The notes beneath the pieces are model-generated. The model searched no databases, had not been told where the DNA came from, and was given only the letters and a program-made list of their open reading frames with translations. DNA of 28,605 nucleotides, from contig JAFWDF010000051.1 in NCBI GenBank assembly GCA_017534025.1, positions 1 through 28,605 of the forward strand, in the 5' to 3' direction. Positions 6,619 to 15,197 of this stretch are shown here, piece by piece (the first letter of the stretch is position 1; every line of letters starts with the position of its first letter). The stretch is from Bacillota bacterium. GTDB taxonomy: Bacteria > Bacillota > Clostridia > Peptostreptococcales > Anaerovoracaceae. Made by a program: the position numbers and the translations under genes.

Positions 6619-7598
6619 GGTTTTTTCTCCTGCCCCGGCAGTCCCGGGATTCTCCTGCTCAACCCGATCTCTTCCGGTTCGCTTGCCGGCCGGACATTCA
6701 CGGTCAGCCTGCCCGGCACACTTTCAATCTCCAGCGGCAGCGGATGGCCCAACTCCCCGTCGATGTCCGTGCCCAGCGGCATACAGGATTCGATCTTCAG
6801 GCGCGGTGTCTGGAAATAGATAACATTCTCATTATCGATGTGCTTTCCCTGAATCACGCCAAGTGCCATGACAGGAACCTCGGAGACTTTCATTTCCTTG
6901 AAAATGATCACGTCCAGCAGACCGTCGCTGATATCGGAATGCGTGCCGAGACGGCGCAGGCCGGCCGCGGATTTCCCGTTGAGCACCACCATGAAGAAAA
7001 TATTTTCCCGCATGACCCGGTCGGGTGTGGTAATGGTCACATCCAGCGCCCGCAGGTTGTGCAGCTCGGAAAGCGCTTTAATATAATAGGCAAAAATGCC
7101 CAGGGCATATTTCGTAACCGTCGTAGTCTTCTGGCTGGCGTCAATCACGGCGCCGATCGCCACGGAATTGACAAAATAGCTGCCGTTGCAGAGTCCCACA
7201 TCCGCTGTGGCATAATTATCCCCCACTGCAATATCCAGCATCTTGTCGATATCCGCCGGCGGGATATTGAAGGCGTGCGCAAACCCGTTGGCTGTGCCTG
7301 CCGGCAGAATGGCCAGCGGGAGCTCACAGCCGGTGCGGACCATGGCATTGACGACCCGGTTCACGGTGCCGTCACCGCCGGACACCACGATCTTGACATA
7401 GTTATCATCCTGTACGGTTTCCAGGAATTCGTCAAGAACGATGTCATCCCCCGCCCGGATCGGCACGACAATCTGCTTGATCGTCTGAAACCGGGCGATG
7501 ATTTTATCCAGATTGTTCTTGAAAAGGCCGCTGCTCGCTTTCGGGTTATAAAACAGCAGTACCTTCTCCGGTTTTCTTCTGTTCGCTTGTTCTGTCAT
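6579..7598 (-). CDS. Diacylglycerol/lipid kinase family protein (YegS/DgkB-like)
   Basis: A 339-aa protein of the DAGK catalytic family, which phosphorylates diacylglycerol or a related lipid at the inner membrane face. The N-terminus has LLFYNPKASSG. The nucleotide-binding VVSGGDGTVNRVVNAM with its GGDGT motif lies near residue 80, followed by LPAGTANGFAHAF. The C-terminal beta-rich domain ends with GELGHPLPLEIE. An earlier in-frame ATG exists, but the one at 7598 has AAGGAG seven bases ahead and is preferred. The gene starts 53 bp inside the end of folC. The substrate cannot be told from the sequence. Confidence 0.88.
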   Translation of the reverse strand: MTEQANRRKPEKVLLFYNPKASSGLFKNNLDKIIARFQTIKQIVVPIRAGDDIVLDEFLETVQDDNYVKIVVSGGDGTVNRVVNAMVRTGCELPLAILPAGTANGFAHAFNIPPADIDKMLDIAVGDNYATADVGLCNGSYFVNSVAIGAVIDASQKTTTVTKYALGIFAYYIKALSELHNLRALDVTITTPDRVMRENIFFMVVLNGKSAAGLRRLGTHSDISDGLLDVIIFKEMKVSEVPVMALGVIQGKHIDNENVIYFQTPRLKIESCMPLGTDIDGELGHPLPLEIESVPGRLTVNVRPASEPEEIGLSRRIPGLPGQEKKPWFGLKPRMNMKD

Positions 7599-8991
7599 CC
7601 CGGTACTCCTTAAGCAGCGTGCGTACCGCACCTACCAGATAGATCGAACCTGCCCAGATTACCACATCATAGCCGGAAGCCAGCCGGACCGATTCCCGGA
7701 AGGCCTCCCTGTAATCTTCATAATCATTCATTACGCGGCAGCCCGCCCGGCGAAATGCCTCCGCAAGCTTTTCCGCGCTCATGCCCCGGGGAACGGGGAC
7801 TCTTGTAATGATGACGTCTGCGCCGAGGCTGCTCAGCTGCGCCGCCATGCTCTCGTATTCTTTATCGCCCAGAATGCCTGCACAGAGCAGGATCCTGCGG
7901 TCTTTCAGCAATTCCTCCGCCGAGGTGACCAGCGAACGGATGCCCGCCGGATTGTGGGCGCCGTCCAGAATGAACGGCGGTTCTCCTTCAAACACCTCAA
8001 AGCGCACCGGCTGCTTTGCAGACGCCATGCCGCTGCGCAGCGCTTCCTCCGGAATCGGGAACCCGGCGTCCGCCACCAGCCGCAGCAGCAGCAGCGCCAC
8101 CACTGCGTTATCAACCTGATGCCGGCCGGGCATGCCCAGCTTCAGCTTCCCGACCCGTTCCGGCCGGGACAGATCCGGAATGCCAACCGCTTCCGGCTTC
8201 CGGCACTGATTGGCCTGCTCTTCCGCTGTTTCCCCCGGCGCTCTCCTGCCCCGGAAAGCGCTGAAATCCACATCGAAAGAATACCCTGTCAGATCTTCCT
8301 CAATCCCGCTGACCACTGCGCGGGACGCATCGATGAACGGCGCCTTCCGGCGGGTGGCAATCTCCCGGATGGCCTGTTTCGCCTGTCCGTCCTTCACCAT
8401 GACTACCACCGGCACACCCGGTTTGATGATGCCGGCTTTCTCCACCGCAATTTTCGGCAGGGTATTACCCAGCACCGCCATATGATCATAATCGATAGAG
8501 GTAATGGCGGTCGCCATCGGCGCGCAGATATTGGTCGCATCGCCCCGGCCGCCCATGCCGACTTCCAGTACAACGAAATCCGCCTTTTCCTTCGCGAAAT
8601 GCAGGAATCCGATGGCCGTGACCACTTCGAATTCCGTCGGCGATTCCAGGCCCTCCGCCAGCATCTGATCCACCGCTGCCAGCACCTTTTCCGTATTGAC
8701 AGCCAGTTCCTCCGGGCTGATTTCCCGCCCGTCGCATTCGATGCGCTCGGTAAAGCGTTCCACATAGGGAGATACGTAGATGCCCGTCCGGCAGCCGGCT
8801 TCCCGGAGAACCGAATACACGTAGCGGCAGACCGAACCCTTGCCGTTGGTGCCGGCCACATGAATGATCTTCAGTCCCTTTTCCGGATTGCCCAGCAGGT
8901 CCAGCAGCTTCTGCATCCGCTCCAGACCCAGTTTTGAGCCGAACACTTCAAACGAATGGATTTTTTCCAGTGCTTCTTCGTACGTCATCAT
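7546..8991 (-). CDS. folC: Folylpolyglutamate/dihydrofolate synthase
   Basis: Adds glutamate to folates (and possibly to dihydropteroate) with ATP, keeping folates in the cell. The 481 aa show the P-loop HVAGTNGKGSVCRY near residue 45, EVGMGGRGDATN near 145, SIDYDHMAVLGNT near 170 and FILDGAHNPAGIRSL near 330, all FolC hallmarks. Around residues 240-280 there is a charged extra segment of some 35 residues between the central strands, and a loose tail of about 17 residues overlaps the next gene. The start overlaps the valS stop in an ATGA, so it is translationally coupled to valS. The valS-folC order is conserved in Firmicutes. Confidence 0.94.
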   Translation of the reverse strand: MMTYEEALEKIHSFEVFGSKLGLERMQKLLDLLGNPEKGLKIIHVAGTNGKGSVCRYVYSVLREAGCRTGIYVSPYVERFTERIECDGREISPEELAVNTEKVLAAVDQMLAEGLESPTEFEVVTAIGFLHFAKEKADFVVLEVGMGGRGDATNICAPMATAITSIDYDHMAVLGNTLPKIAVEKAGIIKPGVPVVVMVKDGQAKQAIREIATRRKAPFIDASRAVVSGIEEDLTGYSFDVDFSAFRGRRAPGETAEEQANQCRKPEAVGIPDLSRPERVGKLKLGMPGRHQVDNAVVALLLLRLVADAGFPIPEEALRSGMASAKQPVRFEVFEGEPPFILDGAHNPAGIRSLVTSAEELLKDRRILLCAGILGDKEYESMAAQLSSLGADVIITRVPVPRGMSAEKLAEAFRRAGCRVMNDYEDYREAFRESVRLASGYDVVIWAGSIYLVGAVRTLLKEYRDDRTSEQKKTGEGTAVL

Positions 8992-11699
8992 TTTCCCAGC
9001 TTCTTTTCTACGACTGCCAGCCGGTCCGTCACCTTCGCCAGCATATCGGAGTATTTCACCTGCTTTTCACTTTCTGCGGCAATGACCTGTTCCGGCGCCT
9101 TGCTCACAAAGCCCTGGTTGGACAGCTTCTTCTCGACTCGGTCCACTTCGCCCTGCAGCTTTTTCTGTTCCTTCAGCAGGCGGTCATATTCTGTCTGATA
9201 ATCCATCAGATCGTCGGTTTTAATGAATATTTCCGCGCCGTTCATAACGCCGGACATCACTTCGCCGGTCAGTTCTTCTCTGTTTTTAATGAAGCTCAGC
9301 TCTTCCACGCCTGCCTGGGTGCGGATCAGCCGTTCCGTGCGCATCAGCTTTTCTTCCGTGCCGGCCTCCGCCAGTACGGCGGCATTGACCTTTCTGGAAG
9401 GCACGGTGCCCGCTTCGTTCCGAATGTTTCTGACTACCCGGATCGCTTCCATGGCCGCTTCGATTTCGGCTTCCTCCGCCGGATAGGAATCCGCTTCCGC
9501 ATAAACCGGCCACGCCTGGCGCAGCAGGAAGCCCTGCGGATTCGCCTCATCGGACTCCGCCGCGATCCGCGGAAGCGCGGACCAGATTTCCTCGGTGATA
9601 AACGGCATGAACGGATGCAGCATCATTAACAGCTTCTTGAGACAGATCACCAGAACCCGGCGCGCTGTCTGCTTGTCTGCTTCATCCCCGCCATATAATC
9701 TGCCCTTGGCAAATTCAATGTACCAGTCACAGTAATTATTCCAGATCAGGTCATAGACCTTCTGGGACGCCAGCGCCAGCTCGAATTTTTCCATATTGGC
9801 GGTGATTTCCTCAGCCGCCGCATTGATGGCGGACACGATCCACTTGTCCTCGTTGGTCAGGGCCGCGCCGTCCAGACCGGCATAGATTTCTGCGTCGTCT
9901 ATAAATTCCCCGTTTTCGTCCGTAATATTCATAATGACGAAGCGGGAAGCATTCCATAATTTATTGGCAAAATTCCGGGCGGCTTCGAGTTTACCGGTGA
10001 TGAACCGCATGTCGTTGCCCGGCGTCACACCGTTCATCAGCATGAAGCGCAGGGCATCCGCGCCGTACTGCTCGATGACATCCAGCGGATCGATGCCGTT
10101 GCCCAGGGATTTGGACATTTTGCGGCCTTCCGCGTCACGGACCAGACCATGGACATATACGTGTTCAAACGGGATCTCGCCCATGGTTTCAATGCCGGAG
10201 AATACCATGCGGATGACCCAGAAGAAAATGATATCGTAGCCCGTAACCAGTGTGCTGGTCGGGTAGAAATACTTCAGATCCTCATTATCATCTGGCCAGC
10301 CCAGTGTGGAGAACGGCCAGAGAGCGGAGGAGAACCAGGTATCCAGTACGTCCTCGTCCTGGCGCAGGTTCTTCGACCCGCATTTCGGGCAGGTGTGCGG
10401 TGCTTCCTCTGCAACGATAATCTCGCCGCAGTCATCGCAGTAATACGCCGGAATCCGGTGGCCCCACCAGAGCTGGCGGGAAATGCACCAGTCGCGGATG
10501 TCATCCAGCCAGTGCAGATAAATCTTGCTGAAGCGCTCCGGCACCAGCTTGAGCTTGCCGCTGCGTACCACCTCGGCCGCCGGCTTTGCCAGCTCTTCCA
10601 TCTTCACGAACCACTGGTTGGAAATCATCGGCTCAACCGCAGAGTGGCAGCGGTAGCATTCGCCGATCGGGATCAGCTTGTCTTCGGTCTTAACCAGCAG
10701 GCCCGCCGCCTCGATGTCGGCGATCAGTGCCTTCCGGCATTCATAACGGTCCATACCCTCATATTTGCCCGCCAGTTCATTCATCGTGGCGTCGTCATTG
10801 AGGCAGGACCACTTCGGCAGGTCATGGCGTTCACCGACTTCAAAATCGTTCGGGTCGTGGGCCGGCGTAATCTTTACGGCACCGGTACCTTTTTCCGGAT
10901 CCGGATACGGGTCGGCAATGATCGGTACTTCCCGTTCCGCCATCGGCACGATGACGGTTTTGCCGATCATGTCTTTGTAGCGCTCATCCTCCGGACTGAC
11001 CGCAACCGCACAGTCGCCGAACATGGTTTCCGGACGGGAGGTAGCAACGATAATGCCTTCGCTGCCGTCTGCGCCCGGGTACCGGATGTAATAATACTTC
11101 GCATTCTTATCGGCATGTTCTACTTCCGCGTCGGACAGGGAAGTACCGCAGTCCGGGCACCAGTTGATCAGGCGCTTGCCACGGTAGATCAGGCCTTTTT
11201 TGTGGAGATCCACAAACTTCGCCACAACCGCGCGGCTGCAGCCTTCGTCCATGGTAAAGCGTTCCCGTTCCCAGTCACAGGACGCGCCCAGCTTGCGAAT
11301 CTGCGTGGTAATGGTATTGCCGTACTCTTCTTTCCAGTCCCAGACCCTCTTCAGGAATTCTTCGCGGCCAAGGTCTTCCTTTTCCTTGCCCTCTTCCTCG
11401 CGGATCTTCTGCACTACCTTCACCTCGGCGGCGATGCTGGCATGGTCGCTGCCCGGAATCCACAGAGTGTTGTAGCCCTGCATCCGGCGCCAGCGGATCA
11501 GCACATCCTGCAGAGTCTGGTCCAGCGCGTGGCCCATGTGCAGCTTGCCGGTAATGTTCGGCGGCGGCATGACGATGGTATACGGTTTTGCTTCACTGCG
11601 GTCCTCCGACGGCGCGAAGGTCCCGCTCTGTTCCCATTCCGCGTAAATCCGCTGTTCAAATTCCTGCGGATCGTAGGTTTTAGAAATGTTCTTTGCCAT
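8988..11699 (-). CDS. valS: Valyl-tRNA synthetase
   Basis: Charges tRNA-Val with valine. The 903-aa class I synthetase has the HIGH-type motif HMGH in PPPNITGKLHMGHALD near residue 50 and KMSKS in GRKMSKSLGNG. A zinc-ribbon insert shows CDDC and CPKC. The editing domain follows the N-terminal catalytic half, and the C-terminal coiled-coil arm (YQTEYDRLLKEQKKLQGEVD and onward) is typical of ValRS. An upstream in-frame ATG exists, but the start at 11699 gives the usual MAKNISKTYDP and has AAGGAGA 11 bases ahead. It is first in the operon valS-folC-lipid kinase-GNAT. No T-box is visible in the short leader. Confidence 0.97.
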   Translation of the reverse strand: MAKNISKTYDPQEFEQRIYAEWEQSGTFAPSEDRSEAKPYTIVMPPPNITGKLHMGHALDQTLQDVLIRWRRMQGYNTLWIPGSDHASIAAEVKVVQKIREEEGKEKEDLGREEFLKRVWDWKEEYGNTITTQIRKLGASCDWERERFTMDEGCSRAVVAKFVDLHKKGLIYRGKRLINWCPDCGTSLSDAEVEHADKNAKYYYIRYPGADGSEGIIVATSRPETMFGDCAVAVSPEDERYKDMIGKTVIVPMAEREVPIIADPYPDPEKGTGAVKITPAHDPNDFEVGERHDLPKWSCLNDDATMNELAGKYEGMDRYECRKALIADIEAAGLLVKTEDKLIPIGECYRCHSAVEPMISNQWFVKMEELAKPAAEVVRSGKLKLVPERFSKIYLHWLDDIRDWCISRQLWWGHRIPAYYCDDCGEIIVAEEAPHTCPKCGSKNLRQDEDVLDTWFSSALWPFSTLGWPDDNEDLKYFYPTSTLVTGYDIIFFWVIRMVFSGIETMGEIPFEHVYVHGLVRDAEGRKMSKSLGNGIDPLDVIEQYGADALRFMLMNGVTPGNDMRFITGKLEAARNFANKLWNASRFVIMNITDENGEFIDDAEIYAGLDGAALTNEDKWIVSAINAAAEEITANMEKFELALASQKVYDLIWNNYCDWYIEFAKGRLYGGDEADKQTARRVLVICLKKLLMMLHPFMPFITEEIWSALPRIAAESDEANPQGFLLRQAWPVYAEADSYPAEEAEIEAAMEAIRVVRNIRNEAGTVPSRKVNAAVLAEAGTEEKLMRTERLIRTQAGVEELSFIKNREELTGEVMSGVMNGAEIFIKTDDLMDYQTEYDRLLKEQKKLQGEVDRVEKKLSNQGFVSKAPEQVIAAESEKQVKYSDMLAKVTDRLAVVEKKLGK

Positions 11700-11771
11700 G
11701 GCTAAATCTATCTCCTTATTCCAATCGAAATTATTATCGATGCTTCCGGTATCCGGCGCATATCTGCGCAC

Positions 11772-11793
11772 GTAATATATTTGTAATATATTT
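11772..11793 (-). repeat. 11-bp perfect tandem repeat in the valS leader
   Basis: On the minus strand AAATATATTAC occurs twice directly head to tail, about 10 bases after the predicted transcription start. Possible protein-binding or RNA-stability element. Confidence 0.6.
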
Positions 11794-11809
11794 TTTCCTA
11801 TAATGTTTT

Positions 11810-11838
11810 ATTTTAGCTAATTATCAGCCATAAGTCAA
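11810..11838 (-). promoter_or_regulatory. Sigma-A promoter of the valS operon
   Basis: On the minus strand: TTGACT (11833-11838), a 17-bp spacer and TAAAAT (11810-11815). The predicted leader is about 100 nt. Confidence 0.8.
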
Positions 11839-11869
11839 TTAAGGCGGATGGCAAGTTCGCCAAAACACA

Positions 11870-11932
11870 GAAAACCCACGGATCTCCCGGCGCCGGCCAG
11901 TTCATGCGGCGCCGGAACCCAGACCCGTGGGT
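11870..11932 (-). terminator. Terminator downstream of the SLH protein gene
   Basis: A long two-part hairpin. The outer stem ACCCACGG (11874-11881) pairs with CCGTGGGT (11925-11932), and an inner GGCGCC-rich stem lies between. On the minus strand TTTTCTGTGTTTT follows. Confidence 0.8.
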
Positions 11933-11961
11933 CATTATCATAACTCTTCAGTTGTCACCTG

Positions 11962-13800
11962 CTATTTCCCGGTTTCATCCCGGTACAGGAAGGTCACGAT
12001 CTGCCCTCTTGTGCAGAAATCATTCGGGCTGAACTCATGATCGGAGGTTCCGTTGGTGATATTCTTTCCGACTGCCCAGAGCACAGCATCATAATAATAT
12101 TCGCCGCTGGATATATCCTTGAAAAGATTTACCGCAGAAGCCGGCTTCGGCTTATCATGATACCGGTGCAGGAAGGTGACGACCTGCCCCCTCGTACAGG
12201 CAGCATCCGGGCTGAACTCATGATCGGAGGTTCCGTTGGTAATGTTCTTCTCCACGGCCCAGCGCACGGCATCGTAATAGTATTCCGAACTCTGTACATC
12301 CTCAAACTTGCCGGCAGAACCGGAAGGCTTCGGACACCCGGCCATCCGCCACAGGAAGGTGACTACCTGTCCTCTGGTGCATTTCAGATCCGGACTGAAC
12401 GTATCTTTATCGGTTCCGGTCGTGATCGCGTACGGCTTATGATTCACCGCCCAGATCACCGCATTGTAGTAGTACTGATCAGCGGAAACGTCCTTGAACG
12501 GATTGGCCGCCGACGCGGTAAATTCCTTCTGAATGACCATGGAAGTCGGGGTCAGTGAAGTCATGCCTCCTCCCAGCTGTCCATTATTAAATATAACCAT
12601 CAGATTGCTCTGGTCAGGGAATATATAGCCGCTGTCCGGACGAAGCTCCATCTTTGCCAGATACCGTTTTCCCGCCTGGAAGCTTGCGGAAGCCGGCATG
12701 ACTTCCCAGTCTTCGATGCCCCGTTCCGTTATCACTCTTCGATACCATGTCAGCTTATCCAGCTGGGCGCCGGCACAGAACATGGTCGAGGCCGGCTTTT
12801 CGCCGGCAACCGGTTTTGTGAGCGCCAGCACCACTTTATCCACTGCCGGCAGCAGCACATACGCAGCCTTCAGAGACACATCCCTATCCGGCATATTGAA
12901 AGTGAGCTTTTCGTTCTTCGTATTGCCGACATTGACCCCGCTGGTCAACACCTCCCAGTAATCGAACCGGTATCCCTCTTTTGCGGAAGCCGTGACCGTC
13001 ACTTTCTCACCGTATTTCACACTGGTCTTGCTCGCCGTTCCATCAGTAACCGTCAGCTTGAACGTATCGCCTGTTTTGTAGCCGTTCATCGCCATGCGGC
13101 CGGTAATGGTCTCACTCACCGCCAGATTACTGTCCCGGGCGGTTTTCTGATATTCAAACTGCTTCGCCCGGACTTTAAAGAAATACTGCTCCCCGGCGGA
13201 AAATTCCACCGGAGGATCTTCGGAATAGCCGCTTTTTTTGGTCAGGTCCGCGGATGCCGTCTCGACTTCATCCGCCCAGACAGGCAGGGATTTCGAACTG
13301 CTGTAAACACCCACCCAGTAATAATCGATTCCCGATACCGGATTCCAGCTGATCTTTTTCCCGTTCCAGCGCAGGTTTGCCGGCGTATCCAGCTGCGGAA
13401 TAGCCGATTTGTACGTATACTGGTATGTACTTGAATAGCCAAGATCCTGCGACCCTTTATATGCCGCAACAATTACTGTATACGTTTTTTCCTCATAATC
13501 CCCGCAAACATCCATGTATTTGAGGAGATCAAAGGAAATGACGCTGCCGGACCAGGTAAAAGAATCACTGAAGCTGTAGCCGCCCTTCTGAAGATTCAGA
13601 TAGGAAGGGCCGTCATCCAGCCCGCGCAGGCGATAGTGGTCAGCGCCCGCTACCGGCTCCCAGTGAATCTTGCCGCCCGATCCGGCAAAACCCGGCAGCG
13701 GACTGGCCGCGCCTGCCGTCATGCCGAAAGCAGGAAGAAGACTGAAAATCATTATCAACGCGAGCAGTACATGGCATAGTTTTTTCGTTCCGGTCTTCAT
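11962..13800 (-). CDS. SLH-domain cell-surface protein with FN3-like and InlB-type repeats
   Basis: Exported surface protein of 612 aa. An N-terminal signal peptide of about 32 residues ends near AGAAS. Residues of about 35-240 look like two fibronectin-like units, with similar starts GGKIHWEPVAGADHYRL and GKKISWNPVSGIDYYWV. Residues of about 240-320 form an InlB-type bacterial repeat (GEKVTVTASAKEGYRFDYWE). The C-terminus carries three SLH domains at about 433-496, 497-557 and 558-612, each with the FxDV..YYYxAVxWAV and CTRGQ(V/I)VTFL pattern. They would attach the protein to secondary cell-wall polymer. AAGGAG lies 9 bases before the ATG. The gene follows the aldo/keto reductase by 25 bp and may share its promoter. 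The ligand is unknown. Confidence 0.9.
   Translation of the reverse strand: MKTGTKKLCHVLLALIMIFSLLPAFGMTAGAASPLPGFAGSGGKIHWEPVAGADHYRLRGLDDGPSYLNLQKGGYSFSDSFTWSGSVISFDLLKYMDVCGDYEEKTYTVIVAAYKGSQDLGYSSTYQYTYKSAIPQLDTPANLRWNGKKISWNPVSGIDYYWVGVYSSSKSLPVWADEVETASADLTKKSGYSEDPPVEFSAGEQYFFKVRAKQFEYQKTARDSNLAVSETITGRMAMNGYKTGDTFKLTVTDGTASKTSVKYGEKVTVTASAKEGYRFDYWEVLTSGVNVGNTKNEKLTFNMPDRDVSLKAAYVLLPAVDKVVLALTKPVAGEKPASTMFCAGAQLDKLTWYRRVITERGIEDWEVMPASASFQAGKRYLAKMELRPDSGYIFPDQSNLMVIFNNGQLGGGMTSLTPTSMVIQKEFTASAANPFKDVSADQYYYNAVIWAVNHKPYAITTGTDKDTFSPDLKCTRGQVVTFLWRMAGCPKPSGSAGKFEDVQSSEYYYDAVRWAVEKNITNGTSDHEFSPDAACTRGQVVTFLHRYHDKPKPASAVNLFKDISSGEYYYDAVLWAVGKNITNGTSDHEFSPNDFCTRGQIVTFLYRDETGK
12349..12369. 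repeat. SLH-module nucleotide repeat, copy 1
   Basis: A 21-base stretch identical to 27488-27508. Both encode the CTRGQVVTFLWR core of an SLH domain. Neighbouring bases in the two SLH genes (11965-12510 and 27110-27620) are also similar, so the modules have been copied or have exchanged sequence. Confidence 0.8.
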
Positions 13801-13825
13801 GAGATCATTCTCCTTCCCCAGTTTT

Positions 13826-14950
13826 TCAGAGCTTTTCCGTGAATTTCTTCAGCACTTCCGGAATAGGAATCGTCTGCGGACATACCTGCTCGCAGCTGTG
13901 GCAGCTGATGCAGGCAGACGGCCGCTTATCCTCCGGCAGCGCGGAGATGGCCATCGGGGCAATAAACCCGCCGTCGCTGTAAGCATGTTCATTGTAAAGC
14001 GAAAGCAGGTACGGAATATCCAGTTCCATCGGACAATGCGACGTGCAGTATCTGCACGATGTACATGGAACCGTATCCTTCTTCATCATTTCCTGCGCGA
14101 TACCCAGCAGCGCATCCATTTCCTCTTCGTTCAGAGGTTTGTCCTCTTCATAGGTTTTCACATTGGCTTCCATCTGTTCAAATACAGACATGCCGGACAG
14201 CGTCATCGTCACTTCCGGAACGGACTGCAGGAAACGGAACGACCAGGCCGGAATTGTCTCGCCCGGGCGAAGAGCCTGCAGTTTCTCCTCCGCTTCCGGC
14301 GCCAGCTTCACGAGGCTGCCTCCGCGGAGAGGTTCCATGACCCATACCGGAATGCCGTATTCCTTCAGCAGCTCCACCTTTTCCCGCGCTCCCTGGAACT
14401 CCCAGTCGAGGAAATTGATCTGCAGCTGGCAGAATTCCATATCCTTCCCGTAAGCTTCCAGGAAACGCTTCAGCACCTCATAGGTGCCGTGGCAGGAGAA
14501 GCCCAGATGGCGGATCCGGCCGTTTTTCTTCTGTTCGATGAGATAATCGTAAATTCCGTACTGCGGATCCAGGTACTGTTCAATATTGAGTTCGCAGACA
14601 TTATGGAACAGATAGAAATCAAAATAATCCACTCTGCATTTCTGGAGCTGTTTCTCAAAGATTTCCTTCACCTTCGGCATATTGGACAGATCGTAGCCCG
14701 GGAATTTGTCCGCCAGATTAAAGCTGTCCCGCGGGTATTCCGACAGGATCATGCCCATCACGTTCTCCGACTCGCCGTCGTGGTAGCCCCACGCCGTATC
14801 GAAATAATTGACGCCGTGCTCAAACGCGAAAGCCGTCATCTGTCTCGTCTGTTCCACATCGATATCCGAATATTTCGTTTTCACCGGAAGGCGCATGCAG
14901 CCAAACCCCAGTGCCGATAATTTTTCACCCTGAAAATCCTTATAGATCAT
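13826..14950 (-). CDS. Aldo/keto reductase with C-terminal [4Fe-4S] ferredoxin domain
   Basis: Cytosolic oxidoreductase of 374 aa. The N-terminal TIM barrel begins with LGFGCMRLP and shows the AKR tetrad: Asp and Tyr in NYFDTAWGYH, Lys in LADKF and His in FYLFHN. The C-terminal part has two iron-sulfur motifs, CTSCRYCTSHCP and CISCHSCEQVCP, which mark the clostridial AKR-ferredoxin fusions. The substrate is unknown; electron exchange with ferredoxin is likely. The ATG at 14950 has AAGGGG upstream and a strong promoter at 15015-15043. The SLH gene follows 25 bp downstream. Confidence 0.93.
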   Translation of the reverse strand: MIYKDFQGEKLSALGFGCMRLPVKTKYSDIDVEQTRQMTAFAFEHGVNYFDTAWGYHDGESENVMGMILSEYPRDSFNLADKFPGYDLSNMPKVKEIFEKQLQKCRVDYFDFYLFHNVCELNIEQYLDPQYGIYDYLIEQKKNGRIRHLGFSCHGTYEVLKRFLEAYGKDMEFCQLQINFLDWEFQGAREKVELLKEYGIPVWVMEPLRGGSLVKLAPEAEEKLQALRPGETIPAWSFRFLQSVPEVTMTLSGMSVFEQMEANVKTYEEDKPLNEEEMDALLGIAQEMMKKDTVPCTSCRYCTSHCPMELDIPYLLSLYNEHAYSDGGFIAPMAISALPEDKRPSACISCHSCEQVCPQTIPIPEVLKKFTEKL

Positions 14951-15014
14951 ATCGCCGTCCCCTTTCCAATCACTTAATTTATCAACATTATAATAACGAT
15001 TCGTTCTCTATTTA

Positions 15015-15043
15015 ATTATACGTATAACCGAAATCAGCGTCAA
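15015..15043 (-). promoter_or_regulatory. Aldo/keto reductase promoter with palindromes
   Basis: On the minus strand: TTGACG (15038-15043), a 17-bp spacer and TATAAT (15015-15020). A perfect 12-bp palindrome, TTATACGTATAA, at 15016-15027 overlaps the -10 box. A second inverted repeat, AACGATTCGTT, at 14995-15005 lies at the predicted RNA start. Confidence 0.85.
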
Positions 15044-15094
15044 ATCATTAAACCCCGCATAATGTACATTTTACCTGCCCGGCCGATTTTAACA

Positions 15095-15123
15095 TGGACG
15101 CAGAACCGTTCAGGTGATAGAAT
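15095..15123 (+). promoter_or_regulatory. purC promoter
   Basis: TGGACG (15095-15100), a 17-bp spacer and TAGAAT (15118-15123), with an extended -10 TG at 15115-15116. The leader of about 70 nt holds a 7-bp hairpin (15136-15142 with 15154-15160). No purine riboswitch or clear PurR box is seen. Confidence 0.6.
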
Positions 15124-15197
15124 GTTTTCATTGATGAATCCGGCGCCCGGCGGCGGGTTCGGCAGGAGAATTCCATACAATCAACGGAGGCTAGACA

